A stretch of 64,000 nt of DNA, from positions 3,596,001 to 3,660,000 of the forward strand of contig NZ_CP028324.1 of NCBI RefSeq assembly GCF_003028855.1, written 5' to 3'. How positions within the stretch are numbered: position 1 is the first letter of the stretch; the number at the start of each line of letters is the position of its first letter. Under the pieces are notes generated by a model. That model made no database searches and was not told where the DNA came from. It worked only from the letters and a program-made list of their open reading frames with translations. The DNA is from Pseudoduganella armeniaca. Lineage in GTDB: Bacteria > Pseudomonadota > Gammaproteobacteria > Burkholderiales > Burkholderiaceae_D. A program made the position numbers and the translations under genes. This document shows positions 1-10,448 of the stretch, piece by piece.

Positions 1-1187
1 TCGATCATGATCTGCAGCGGCGCGGCGATGCGGTCCGGCTTGCCGTACACCTTGGAGGTGTCGCGGCCGGCTTGCGGCGCCGTCACGTCGGCCGCGTTCT
101 CCCACGGACGCACTGCTTCCGGCAGATACAGGTTCGAGACCGTGAAGCCGGTCAGGCCCGCCTTCGGCCGCGCGCCGCGGCCGGTCGCGCCTTCGTCGCG
201 GATCTCGCCGCCGGCGCCGGTGGAGGCGCCCGGGAACGGCGAGATCGCCGTCGGGTGATTGTGCGTCTCGACCTTCATCAGCGTGTGGATCAGCTCCGTC
301 GAGGCGCCGTATTCGTGGCCGGCGCCGCGCGGATAGAAGCGCGTGACCTCGGCGCCCTGCATGATCGACGAGTTGTCGGAGTACGCCACGATGGTGCCCT
401 TCGGCTGCTTCTCGTGCGTGTTCTTGATCATCTTGAACAGCGAGCGCTCCTGCGCCACGCCGTCGATGGTCCAGTCGGCGTTGAAGATCTTGTGGCGGCA
501 GTGCTCCGAGTTCGCCTGCGCGAACATCATCAGTTCGACGTCGGTCGGATTGCGTTTGGCCGCCGTGAAGGCGTCGTTCAGGTAGTCGATCTCGTCATCC
601 GACATCGCCAGGCCCAGGTCCGTATTGGCCTGCACCAGCGCGGCGCGGCCGGCGCCCAGCACGTCCACCGTCTCCAGCGCACGCCCTTCCAGGGTGCGGA
701 ACAGGTCCGCCGCCTGGTCGGGATGGCGCAGCACCGATTCGGTCATGCGGTCGTGCAGCAGCGCGGCCACGGCCTCGGCCTGCTGCGCGTCCAGCTTCTT
801 GGCGGCGCCGATGCTGCTGCCCAGGATGCCGCCCTTCAGCACCACGCGATACGCCACGCCGCGTTCGACGCGGTGGATGTGCGTCATGCCGCAGTTGTGG
901 ACGATGTCCGTCGCCTTCGATGCCCACGGCGAGATCGTGCCGAAGCGCGGAATCACGTAGAACTCCTCCACCACGCCGTCGGTGACGTCGGCCTGGGCCG
1001 GTTCGCCATAGGTCAGGAGGCCCGTCAGGCGGGCGCGGTCGTCGTCGGAGACGGCCGCCTGGGCATCGATAAAGTGGATGTACCGGGCCTGGATTGCCGT
1101 TACGGCAGGCAGCACGGCTTGGAGTTGGGACAGGAGACGCTGGCTACGGAATGCGGACAGGGCATTGGAGCCCGGGAGTATCAACAT
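1..1187 (-). CDS. purL: Phosphoribosylformylglycinamidine synthase, N-terminal part (runs off the window)
   Basis: Large single-chain PurL, which converts FGAR, glutamine and ATP to FGAM in de novo purine synthesis in the cytoplasm. About 395 codons are present. Translated from the ATG at 1187 the protein begins MLILPGSNALSAFR. It contains the family motif NSEHCRHKIFNADW and then the ATP-binding stretch KVETHNHPTAISPFPGAS, followed by GAGGEIRDEGATGRG. The C-terminal synthase half and the glutaminase domain lie beyond base 1. The gene is divergent from the receiver-TPR gene across about 290 bases. Identification is by direct motif reading and is very secure; only the exact start is inferred. 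Confidence 0.96.
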   Translation of the reverse strand, partial: MLILPGSNALSAFRSQRLLSQLQAVLPAVTAIQARYIHFIDAQAAVSDDDRARLTGLLTYGEPAQADVTDGVVEEFYVIPRFGTISPWASKATDIVHNCGMTHIHRVERGVAYRVVLKGGILGSSIGAAKKLDAQQAEAVAALLHDRMTESVLRHPDQAADLFRTLEGRALETVDVLGAGRAALVQANTDLGLAMSDDEIDYLNDAFTAAKRNPTDVELMMFAQANSEHCRHKIFNADWTIDGVAQERSLFKMIKNTHEKQPKGTIVAYSDNSSIMQGAEVTRFYPRGAGHEYGASTELIHTLMKVETHNHPTAISPFPGASTGAGGEIRDEGATGRGARPKAGLTGFTVSNLYLPEAVRPWENAADVTAPQAGRDTSKVYGKPDRIAAPLQIMI

Positions 1188-1480
1188 GGTTGGGAGCGAG
1201 TTGATGCAGCGAGGCTGCGGATTATAGAAATCTGAAACGGGCGATTTGACACGTGAAATCCGGTACGGACAGGTGCTGCACGGGGCGGGCTGTAATCCTT
1301 TTGCCGGCATTATACTCTTTTCAGTATTGTCTTCCCAGCCTTTGCCATCGGCCCGGCCGGTGGCGCCAGGGGTCGGCTCGCAACAGATGGGCCTGGTTTG
1401 CGCAAATTTCACGCCATAAATCACTATTTTCTGCTGGAAATGCTCTATTCTTGTGGCAATCCGAGTTTCATTCTCCCGCC

Positions 1481-3118
1481 ATGCCCGAATTCAGTGAACT
1501 GTCGGTGCTGATCGTCGATCCCAGTCCCGGGATGCGCGGCAACCTGCAAAACATGCTGAGCCAGTCGTCGATCACCAAGATCGACTACGCGCTCGGCGCG
1601 GGCACGGCCATCCGCCAGCTGGCCAAGAAGGCCTACGACATCGTGCTGTGCGAATACGACCTCGATGGCGGCGGCGCCAACGGCCAGGACGGCCAGCAAC
1701 TGCTGGAAGACCTGCGCCACCACCGCCGGATCGCACCGGACACGATCTTCATCATGCTGACCTCGGAGGGTACCGACAGCAAGGTGATCGGCGCGGCCGA
1801 GCTCACGCCAACCGACTACGTATTGAAACCGTTCACGGTGGACACCCTGATGGCGCGCATCGGCCGCGCCGTCGACCGCCGCAATGCGCTGCTGCCCGTG
1901 TACCGCCGCATCGCCGAAGGCAGCCTGCGCGAGGCGCTGCGGCTGTGCCTCGCGGGCCTGGACCAGCAGCCCCGCTACGCCACGGAGTTCGCCCGGCTGC
2001 AGGCCGAAACGCATGCGGCGCTGGACGAGTGGCCGGAGGCCGAGCTGGTATATCACACGGTGCTGGCCCTGCGCCCCACGGCGGGCTGGGCCCAGCTGGG
2101 CGTGGCGGGCTGCCAGTTCGCCCAGCAGCGCTACGAGGACGCCCGCCTGGGGCTGGAGCGGCTGATCGCCCTGTACCCGCGCTTCATGGCGGCCTACGAC
2201 CTGCTGGCGCGCACCTACCAGGCGCTGGGCCAGGACATCCAGGCCAAGAAAGTGCTGGAGGATGCCGTGGCGATCTCCCCGCACATGGTGCGCCGCCTGC
2301 GCCACCTGGGCGAGCTGGCCTTCGCTACCGACGACTTCGGGCTGGCCGAGCGGGCCTTCCGCGCCGTCGTCGGCAAGGCACGCCACTCCGAATTCCGCTC
2401 TCCCGAGGACCACGTCAACCTGGTGCGCACGCTGGTGCGCAAGGGCGACGCGACGCAGGCCGGCAACGTCATCCGCGACCTGGAGCGCTCGCTGCGCGCC
2501 GGGCCGGAAACGGAAACCTGCCGCGCGCTGGCGGCCGCGCTGGTACTGGACCTGGCCGGCAGCGAGACGGGCGCCGCCGCCGAGCTGGCGCGCGCCGCCG
2601 CCGCCGCGGGCCTGGCGCAGGACTTGTCCAACCAGCTGCGGATCGGCCTGGCCAACGCCTGCCTGCAGCACCGCCTGGATCACGAAGCGTGCGGCCTGGT
2701 GCTGGGCATGATGAACGACGGCGCGCGCGGCATCACCGCCGAGCAGGCCGTCGACGTGCTCGAGAAAGCGGGACGCCACGACCTTGCCGTCAGTGTCGGC
2801 CAGCGCGCCACCCAGCAGGCCCAGGAAGCGCTCAGCGAGACGGCCGCGCGGCTGGGCCAGGGCGAGCACCGGGCCGCCGTGCTGGCGATCACCGCGGCCG
2901 TGCGGCGCGCGCCGCGCAACGTGCCGGTGCTGCTGGCGGCTATCCAGGCGATCCTGCGCCAGCTCGACGAACTCGGCTGGGAAGCGCCGCTGGCCGAGCA
3001 GGCGGCCCAGCTGATGGCGCGCCTGCGCAAACTGGACCCGGCCAACGGCGCGCTGGAGCATCTGGCCCAGCAGTATGGCACCACGCAGCGCAAGTACGGT
3101 ATCGCCGCGGCGGCCTGA
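1481..3118 (+). CDS. Response-regulator receiver protein with C-terminal TPR repeats
   Basis: A 545-residue cytoplasmic protein with a CheY-like receiver domain (about residues 7-125). Visible receiver residues are acidic D13, the phospho-acceptor candidate D60 in CEYDLDGG, T94 in MLTSEG and K116 in VLKPF. The remaining 420 residues are helical and alanine/leucine-rich with degenerate TPR units (for example AELVYHTVLALRP and AYDLLARTYQALGQ). There is no DNA-binding or enzymatic output domain, so it probably signals by protein-protein contact. The reading frame is open further upstream, but the ATG at 1481 (MPEFSELSVLIVD) places the receiver at the N-terminus and is preferred, although no strong ribosome-binding site precedes it. 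No partner kinase is adjacent. Confidence 0.88.
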   Translation: MPEFSELSVLIVDPSPGMRGNLQNMLSQSSITKIDYALGAGTAIRQLAKKAYDIVLCEYDLDGGGANGQDGQQLLEDLRHHRRIAPDTIFIMLTSEGTDSKVIGAAELTPTDYVLKPFTVDTLMARIGRAVDRRNALLPVYRRIAEGSLREALRLCLAGLDQQPRYATEFARLQAETHAALDEWPEAELVYHTVLALRPTAGWAQLGVAGCQFAQQRYEDARLGLERLIALYPRFMAAYDLLARTYQALGQDIQAKKVLEDAVAISPHMVRRLRHLGELAFATDDFGLAERAFRAVVGKARHSEFRSPEDHVNLVRTLVRKGDATQAGNVIRDLERSLRAGPETETCRALAAALVLDLAGSETGAAAELARAAAAAGLAQDLSNQLRIGLANACLQHRLDHEACGLVLGMMNDGARGITAEQAVDVLEKAGRHDLAVSVGQRATQQAQEALSETAARLGQGEHRAAVLAITAAVRRAPRNVPVLLAAIQAILRQLDELGWEAPLAEQAAQLMARLRKLDPANGALEHLAQQYGTTQRKYGIAAAA

Positions 3119-3178
3119 CAACCTTTCCATGCAACGCAAAATCGGCGTAGAATCTACGCATTCGTTCAGGAGGACATC

Positions 3179-3376
3179 ATGGCATCGTCGTTCAATATCG
3201 ACGCAAAGCTCGACAGCACGTTGGAAGACCTGAAAAAGCACTACGGTGCCAGCTCGAAGGCCGAGGTGCTGCGCAAGGCGGTCGCCCTGCTCAACATCGT
3301 CAGCCGCTACGAAGGCGCCGACGGCAGCGTCACCTTGCGCCAGGGCGACAACGACACCAAGATCGTGCTGCGGTGA
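3179..3376 (+). CDS. Small ribbon-helix-helix-like protein
   Basis: A 65-residue protein beginning MASSFNIDAKLDSTLEDLKK. A good Shine-Dalgarno (CAGGAGGA) lies 5-8 bases before the ATG. The KLDSTLEDLKKHYGASSKAEVLRKAVALL region looks like the strand-helix-helix pattern of small RHH regulators, where a short basic strand is followed by two amphipathic helices. It could bind DNA, for example as an antitoxin-like or housekeeping regulator, but no toxin is adjacent. Its stop codon overlaps a possible GTG start of the next reading frame (GGTGA at 3372-3376), which suggests the two are translated together. Confidence 0.7.
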   Translation: MASSFNIDAKLDSTLEDLKKHYGASSKAEVLRKAVALLNIVSRYEGADGSVTLRQGDNDTKIVLR

Positions 3377-3479
3377 CCGACGAAGTCGTCACCATCGCGG
3401 CCGAGGAGGCCGCATCGGTAACGCCGTCGAGACCGCCACGGCACGCAGCATCACCGCCGACATCTGGCTGCGCGTGGCC

Positions 3480-3716
3480 ATGGTCGTGGTGGTCTGCAGC
3501 ATCTTCATCTGGCTGAACTGGCGGGTCATCGACTTCGTCCAGCAGGCCTTGCAACTGGACCTGGAACGCATGCAGGCCAGCCCGCCCCTGCCCCCGGAAC
3601 ACCGGCTGGTCACGTCGCACGTCGTCATGGCGCTGATCGGCGCCACCGTCGTGCAGACCGGCATCGGCTTCATCGCCATCACCTCCTACCTGTTCCCGAA
3701 ACGCGCCATCGGCTGA
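3480..3716 (+). CDS. Small two-TM membrane protein, start uncertain, probable frameshift
   Basis: The uninterrupted part encodes MVVVVCSIFIWLNWRVIDF and then a second hydrophobic stretch, VVMALIGATVVQTGIGF, ending SYLFPKRAIG. The protein is therefore a small inner-membrane protein with two transmembrane helices. In-frame coding potential continues upstream (NAVETATARSITADIWLR), but no good start codon exists in that frame after 3376. A GTG at 3373 overlapping the previous stop opens VTDEVVTIAAEEAA in a different frame. One missing base between about 3400 and 3440 would join the two into one product of roughly 115 residues. Function is unknown. The start given is the first ATG in the membrane-protein frame. 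Confidence 0.5.
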   Translation: MVVVVCSIFIWLNWRVIDFVQQALQLDLERMQASPPLPPEHRLVTSHVVMALIGATVVQTGIGFIAITSYLFPKRAIG

Positions 3717-3717
3717 G

Positions 3718-3825
3718 GCCGTGTCCCACCGCGGGGTCAGTCACCATATCGAGACACGGCCTCGGCTGTATTAGGGCCGAGCTCGTGTCCCGTTTTGGTG
3801 ACTGACCCCGAGGTGGGACACGGGC
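3718..3825. repeat. Long inverted repeat between convergent genes
   Basis: The left arm GCCGTGTCCCACC plus CGGGGTCAGTCACCA (3718-3746) pairs with the right arm starting TGGTGACTGACCCCG (3796-3825), with one mismatch near the middle. A second, inner set of complementary segments (GACACG..CTCGGC against GCCGAG..CGTGTC) fills the space between. The whole 108 bases can fold into one long hairpin. It lies between the 3' ends of two convergent genes and carries the GGGGTCAGTCACC variant of the window-wide palindrome family. Confidence 0.75.
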
Positions 3826-3832
3826 TCGGCTG

Positions 3833-6800
3833 TTATAGCGGCGTGCCGTAGCCGCCGCCGCCCGGGGTCTCGATGACGAACACGTCGCCCGGCGCCATCT
3901 CCGTCTTGCCGATATGGCCCAGCTGCTCGACGTTGCCGTCGGCGCGCTCGACATAATTGCGGCCAGTGGCGCCCGGCTCCCCGCCGGCCATGCCGAACGG
4001 CGCGTGCAGCCGGTTGTTCGACAGAATCGCCGCCGTCATCGGTTCCAGGAAGCGCACGCGGCGGATGCCGCCGTTGCCGCCGTGCCAGCGCCCGGCGCCG
4101 CCCGAGCCATGGCGGATCGCATAGCTGTCCAGCCGCACCGGGAAGCGGAATTCCAGGATCTCCGGATCGGTCAGGCGCGAGTTCGTCATGTTCGTCTGCA
4201 CCACGTCGGTGCCGTCGAAACCGTCGCCGGCACCCGAGCCGCCGCTGATCGTCTCGTAGTACTGGTATTTGCTGCTGCCGAAGGTGAAATTGTTCATCGT
4301 GCCCTGCGACGCGGCCAGCACGCCCAGCGCGCCATACAGCGCATTGGTGATGCAGGTCGACGTCTCCACGTTGCCCGACACCACCGAGGCGGGATAGCGC
4401 GGGTTCAGCATCGAACCGGGCGGGATCATGACGGACAGCGGCTTCAGGCAGCCGGCGTTGAGCGGGATCTCGTCGTCCACCAGGGTGCGGAACACGTACA
4501 GCACGGCCGCCATGCAGACGGCCGACGGCGCGTTGAAATTGTTCGGCAGCTGGCTTGAGGTGCCGGTGAAATCGATGGTGGCGCTGCGCGCGGCGCGATC
4601 GACGGTGACGGCGACCTGGATGTGCGCGCCGTTGTCCAGCGGGACGGTGAAACGGCCGTCGGACAGCGCGCCGATCACGCGCCGTACTGCTTCCTCGGCG
4701 TTGTCCTGCACGTGGCCCATGTAAGCCTGCACCACGTCCAGCCCGAAGTGCGCCACCATCCGGTGCAGTTCCTCCACGCCCTTCTGGTTGGCCGCCACCT
4801 GGGCGCGCAGGTCGGCCAGGTTCTGGTCCGGATTGCGCGCCGGCCAACGCGCGCCCGTCAGCAGCGCGCGCGTCTCGGCCTCGCGCAGGCGTCCGCCATC
4901 GACGAGCCGGAAGTTGTCGATCAGGACGCCCTCCTCTTCGATATGCGTCGAGTCCGGCGGCATCGAGCCAGGCGTGGTGCCGCCGATGTCGGCATGGTGG
5001 CCGCGCGAGCCGACGTAGAACAGGATGTCCTGCCCGGCCACGTCGAACACCGGCGTGATGACCGTGACGTCGGGCAGGTGGGTGCCGCCGTTGTACGGGT
5101 CGTTCAGCATGAACACGTCGCCCGGCCGCATGCGGCCGGCGTTCTCGCGCATGACCGTCTTGATGCTCTCGCCCATCGAGCCCAGGTGCACCGGCATGTG
5201 CGGCGCGTTGGCGATCAGGTTGCCCGCGGCGTCGAAGATGGCGCACGAGAAGTCCAGCCGCTCCTTGATGTTGACGGAATATGCCGTGTTCTGCAGCCGC
5301 AGCCCCATCTGCTCGGCGATCGACATGAACAGGTTGTTGAAGATCTCCAGCATGACGGGATCGGCCGTCGTGCCGATCGCGCGCCGGGCCGGCAGTGCCT
5401 GCACGCGCGTCAGCACCAGGTGATCCTGCGGCGTGACGACGGCCTGCCAGCCCTGCTCCACCACCGTGGTCGCATTGGCCTCGGCGATGATGGCGGGACC
5501 GGCGATGACGTCGCCGATGCGCGTGTCGGCGCGGGCGAACAGGCCGGTATCGCGCCACTGGCCGGCGCTGTACATCCGCACCGTGCGGCGCGGCGCCAGG
5601 GCGCCGGCACGCGGCGGCTGGACCGGCGCGACCGGGGCCGGCGCATCGGCAGCGCCAATCGCTTCCACCGACACGGCTTCCACCACCAGCGCCTTGTGCG
5701 GCATCAGGAACGAGAAGCGCTTCTGGTAGGCCGCTTCGAACTGCGCCTGCAACGAGGCCAGCGAACCGTCCAGCACGACCAGCGCCGAATCGGTTCCCTC
5801 GTAGCGCAGATGTACGCGGCGGATGGCGTCGATGCGCTCTTGCACCACGCCCTGCTCGCGCAGCGCCGCGGTCGCATCGACCGCCAGCGCGTCCAGCCTC
5901 GCCGCCAAGGCCGGCAAGTGCGCCTCGGTCAGTTTCAACTCGACGGCCGCCTCGCGCATCGCGGTCTGGTCGGCCAGGCCCATGCCGTAGGCCGACAGCA
6001 CGCCGGCCAGCGAGTGGATGAACACCGTCTTCATGCCCAGCGCGTCCGCCACCAGGCAGGCGTGCTGGCCGCCAGCGCCGCCAAAGCTGGTCAGCGCGTA
6101 GTCCGTCACGTCGTGACCGCGCTGCACGGAGATCTGCTTGATCGCGTTGGCCATATTGCCGACCGCGATATCGATGTAGCCGGCCGCCACCGCTTCCGGC
6201 GTCGTGTCTTGGCCGGTGGCCGCCGCGATCTCCTCGGCCAGCGCGGCGAAACGCTGGCGCACCACGTCCGCATCCAGCGGCGCGTTGCCGTCGGGGCCGA
6301 ACAAGGCCGGGAATTCGTTCGGCCAGATCTTGCCCAGCATGACGTTGCAGTCTGTGACGGCCAACGGCCCGCCGCGCCGGTAGCTGGCCGGACCAGGATT
6401 GGCGCCGGCGCTGTCCGGTCCCACGCGCAGGCGGCTGCCGTCGAAATGCAGGATCGAGCCGCCGCCGGCGGCGACCGTGTGGATGCTCATCATCGGCGCG
6501 CGCATGCGCACGCCGGCTACCTGGGTCTCGAACAAGCGCTCGAACTCGCCGGCATAATGCGACACGTCGGTCGAGGTGCCGCCCATGTCGAAGCCGATCA
6601 CCTTGTCGAAGCCGGCCAGCCGGCTGGCGCGCACCATGCCGACGATGCCGCCGGCAGGGCCGGACAGGATGCTGTCCTTGCCCTGGAAGGCGCGCGCGTC
6701 CGTCAGGCCGCCGTTGGACTGCATGAACTGCAGGTTCACGCCGGGCAGCTCGCCCGCCACCTGGTCGACGTAGCGGCGCAGGATCGGCGACAGGTAGGCG

Positions 6801-7435
6801 TCGACGACGGTGGTGTCGCCGCGCGCCACGAGCTTCATCAGCGGGCTGACGGCATGCGAGGCCGACACCTGCGTGAAGCCGATCGCGCGCGCGATGGCCG
6901 CCACCGCCGCCTCGTGCGCCGTGTGGCGGTAGCCGTGCATGAAGACGATGGCCAGCGAACGGTAGCCGGCATCCCATGCCGCTTGCAGGCCGGCGCGCGC
7001 CTGTGCCTCGTCCAGCGGCGTGACGACGTCGCCATGCGCGCCGATCCGTTCGTCGATCTCGATCACGTGGCCGTACAGCAGCTCGGGCAGCACGATGTGA
7101 CGGTCGAACAGGCGCGGCCGGTTCTGGTAGGCGATGCGCAGCGCGTCGCCGAAGCCGCGCGTGATGGCCAGCGCGGTGCGCTCGCCCTTGCGCTCCAGCA
7201 GCGCATTGGTGGCCACGGTCGTGCCCATCTTGACGGCTGCCACCTGCGTGGCCGGAATCGCATCGGCGGAGCCGAGGCCCAGCAGGTGCCGGATGCCGGC
7301 AATGGCCGCGTCGCGGTACTGCTCGGGATTTTCCGACAGCAGCTTGTGGGTCGCCAGCGTGCCGTCCGGGCGGCGCGCCACGATGTCCGTGAAGGTACCG
7401 CCCCGGTCGATCCAGAATTGCCAGTCCATTGCCAT
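3833..7435 (-). CDS. Fused hydantoinase/5-oxoprolinase (HyuA-HyuB type)
   Basis: A 1200-residue cytoplasmic ATP-dependent amidohydrolase. The N-terminal HyuA-like half starts with the nucleotide-binding motif DRGGTFTDIVARRPDG and has GFDMGGTSTDVS near residue 290. The HyuB-like half starts around residue 690 (DPVMLEIFNNLFMSIAEQMG) and ends in the glycine-rich tail ETPGGGGYGTPL. The fused length matches eukaryotic-type and proteobacterial 5-oxoprolinase (OplAH), which opens 5-oxo-L-proline to glutamate with ATP. N-methylhydantoinase or acetophenone carboxylase-like specificity cannot be excluded from sequence alone. It stands alone, divergent from nnr across 84 bases. A 941-codon open frame on the opposite strand is a GC-driven shadow. 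Confidence 0.9.
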   Translation of the reverse strand: MAMDWQFWIDRGGTFTDIVARRPDGTLATHKLLSENPEQYRDAAIAGIRHLLGLGSADAIPATQVAAVKMGTTVATNALLERKGERTALAITRGFGDALRIAYQNRPRLFDRHIVLPELLYGHVIEIDERIGAHGDVVTPLDEAQARAGLQAAWDAGYRSLAIVFMHGYRHTAHEAAVAAIARAIGFTQVSASHAVSPLMKLVARGDTTVVDAYLSPILRRYVDQVAGELPGVNLQFMQSNGGLTDARAFQGKDSILSGPAGGIVGMVRASRLAGFDKVIGFDMGGTSTDVSHYAGEFERLFETQVAGVRMRAPMMSIHTVAAGGGSILHFDGSRLRVGPDSAGANPGPASYRRGGPLAVTDCNVMLGKIWPNEFPALFGPDGNAPLDADVVRQRFAALAEEIAAATGQDTTPEAVAAGYIDIAVGNMANAIKQISVQRGHDVTDYALTSFGGAGGQHACLVADALGMKTVFIHSLAGVLSAYGMGLADQTAMREAAVELKLTEAHLPALAARLDALAVDATAALREQGVVQERIDAIRRVHLRYEGTDSALVVLDGSLASLQAQFEAAYQKRFSFLMPHKALVVEAVSVEAIGAADAPAPVAPVQPPRAGALAPRRTVRMYSAGQWRDTGLFARADTRIGDVIAGPAIIAEANATTVVEQGWQAVVTPQDHLVLTRVQALPARRAIGTTADPVMLEIFNNLFMSIAEQMGLRLQNTAYSVNIKERLDFSCAIFDAAGNLIANAPHMPVHLGSMGESIKTVMRENAGRMRPGDVFMLNDPYNGGTHLPDVTVITPVFDVAGQDILFYVGSRGHHADIGGTTPGSMPPDSTHIEEEGVLIDNFRLVDGGRLREAETRALLTGARWPARNPDQNLADLRAQVAANQKGVEELHRMVAHFGLDVVQAYMGHVQDNAEEAVRRVIGALSDGRFTVPLDNGAHIQVAVTVDRAARSATIDFTGTSSQLPNNFNAPSAVCMAAVLYVFRTLVDDEIPLNAGCLKPLSVMIPPGSMLNPRYPASVVSGNVETSTCITNALYGALGVLAASQGTMNNFTFGSSKYQYYETISGGSGAGDGFDGTDVVQTNMTNSRLTDPEILEFRFPVRLDSYAIRHGSGGAGRWHGGNGGIRRVRFLEPMTAAILSNNRLHAPFGMAGGEPGATGRNYVERADGNVEQLGHIGKTEMAPGDVFVIETPGGGGYGTPL

Positions 7436-7519
7436 CCTCGCGTCTGAAAACGCCTATTGTAAGTCGGGCACGTGCTTGGGCGATGCTAGAATCGGTCATC
7501 GCCAGCCCTGCCGCGTTCC

Positions 7520-9019
<1,500 letters not shown>

Positions 9020-9031
9020 GCTGCCGCTCGA

Positions 9032-9784
9032 CTAGACGACGCGGCCGGCCGCGATCGTGATGGTGCGGCCGCAGCGCGCCGCGATGTTCTTGTCGTGCGT
9101 GACCAGCACCAGGGTCGAACCGCGCTCGCGATTGAGCTCGAACATCAGCTGGATCACCGCCTCGCCGGTGGCGGCATCGAGGCTGCCGGTCGGCTCGTCC
9201 GCCAGCAGCAGCGGCGGCTCGGTGACGAAGGCACGCGCCAGCGCCACGCGCTGCTGCTCGCCGCCGGACAGGAACTTCGGATAGTGGCGCAGCCGGCTGG
9301 CCAGGCCGACCCGCCCCAGCATGGCTTCGGCCTTGGCGCGCGCTTTGCCGTCACCCGCCAGTTCCAGCGGCAGCATGACGTTTTCCACTGCCGTCAGGTG
9401 CGCCAGCAGCTGGAACGACTGGAACACGAAGCCCAGCCGCGCCTTGCGCAAGGCGGCGCGGCCATCCTCGTCCAGCGCGAAGATGTCGGTGCCGTCGATC
9501 AGCACGGAGCCGCCGCTGGGGGTGTCCAATCCGGCCAGCAGGCCAAGCAAGGTGGACTTGCCGGAACCGGACGCGCCCACGATGGCAACCGTCTCGCCCT
9601 TTTGCACGGTAAAATCGACGCTGTGCAGGATGGTCAGCTCGCCGCTGGCATCGGCCACCCGCTTGGTCAGGCCGCGCACGGCGATCGCCCCGGGCGGCGC
9701 CGCCGCCCGCACGTCGGCGTGCGCGTGCGCCGTCGCGGGCGAATTCGAAATGAAACTGCTGGACGCGTTGGGGATATCAGGCAT
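9032..9784 (-). CDS. ybbA: ABC transporter ATP-binding protein, YbbA/LolD family
   Basis: A 250-residue ATPase with Walker A GASGSGKST, signature LSGGEQQR, Walker B LLLADEPTGSLD and a switch histidine in VLVTHD. The family energises lipoprotein release or MacB-type export. The first ~35 residues form a low-complexity extension (MPDIPNASSSFISNS) before the ATPase core. In E. coli ybbA is divergent from tesA and followed by the permease ybbP. Here the divergent tesA arrangement is kept, but the downstream neighbour is nnr on the opposite strand, so no permease follows. Confidence 0.9.
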   Translation of the reverse strand: MPDIPNASSSFISNSPATAHAHADVRAAAPPGAIAVRGLTKRVADASGELTILHSVDFTVQKGETVAIVGASGSGKSTLLGLLAGLDTPSGGSVLIDGTDIFALDEDGRAALRKARLGFVFQSFQLLAHLTAVENVMLPLELAGDGKARAKAEAMLGRVGLASRLRHYPKFLSGGEQQRVALARAFVTEPPLLLADEPTGSLDAATGEAVIQLMFELNRERGSTLVLVTHDKNIAARCGRTITIAAGRVV

Positions 9785-9833
9785 GGTCGGAAGCTGGTCG
9801 CAAAGAGTATTGAATACGGTAATACTGCGTAAA

Positions 9834-10448
9834 ATGTGGATGTCCTGGTGCGCGCTGCTGCTGTTGGCCGCCAGCGCGAGTGCCTATTCTGCCCCAAAAA
9901 CCCTGCTCGTGGTGGGCGACAGCCTGTCGGCCGAATACGGCATCGCGCGCGGCAGCGGCTGGGTCGCGCTGCTCGAGCGCAAGCTGGCCGCGCAGAAGAT
10001 CGGTGCCAGCATCGTCAACGCCAGCGTCAGCGGCGAGACCACGAGCGGCGGCCGCACCCGCATGCCCACGCTGCTGGCCAAGCACAAGCCGGACGTCGTC
10101 GTCATCGAGCTGGGTGCCAACGACGGCCTGCGCGGGCTGCCGGTGGCGGCGGCGGACGCCAACCTGCGCGCCATGGTGGCGGCGGCGAAGCAGGCCGGCG
10201 CCGCCGTCCTGCTGGTCGGCATGCAGATCCCGCCCAACTACGGCCGTGACTATGCCGACAAGTTCTCCGCCATGTTCGGCAAGATCAGCCGCGACGAAAA
10301 AGTCGCGCTGGCGCCCTTCATGCTCGACCGCGTGGCCGACAAGGCGGACCTGTTCCAGCCCGACCGGCTGCACCCGCTGGCCACCGCGCACCCGCTCATC
10401 CTCGACAATATCTGGCCCTCGCTGGCCCCACTGCTGAAAGTCAAATGA
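9834..10448 (+). CDS. tesA: Periplasmic arylesterase / acyl-CoA thioesterase I
   Basis: A 204-residue SGNH-family hydrolase. A signal peptide (CALLLLAASASAYSA) precedes the nucleophile motif GDSLSAEYG (Ser30), followed by the GAND block (GANDGLRGLP) and the C-terminal catalytic Asp-His (PDRLHP). It acts in the periplasm on acyl thioesters and short esters. The open frame extends upstream, even into the ybbA gene, but the ATG at 9834 gives a proper signal peptide; an ATG at 9783 is an alternative. Its last four bases overlap mnmH (ATGA), so the two are translationally coupled. Confidence 0.92.
   Translation: MWMSWCALLLLAASASAYSAPKTLLVVGDSLSAEYGIARGSGWVALLERKLAAQKIGASIVNASVSGETTSGGRTRMPTLLAKHKPDVVVIELGANDGLRGLPVAAADANLRAMVAAAKQAGAAVLLVGMQIPPNYGRDYADKFSAMFGKISRDEKVALAPFMLDRVADKADLFQPDRLHPLATAHPLILDNIWPSLAPLLKVK

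Noticed and set aside
4622..7447. 941-codon open frame on the plus strand, antisense to the oxoprolinase gene
   Set aside because: Its sequence is Arg/His/Ala/Gln-rich with no domain, as expected from the complement of GC-rich coding DNA; the minus strand encodes a complete known enzyme.
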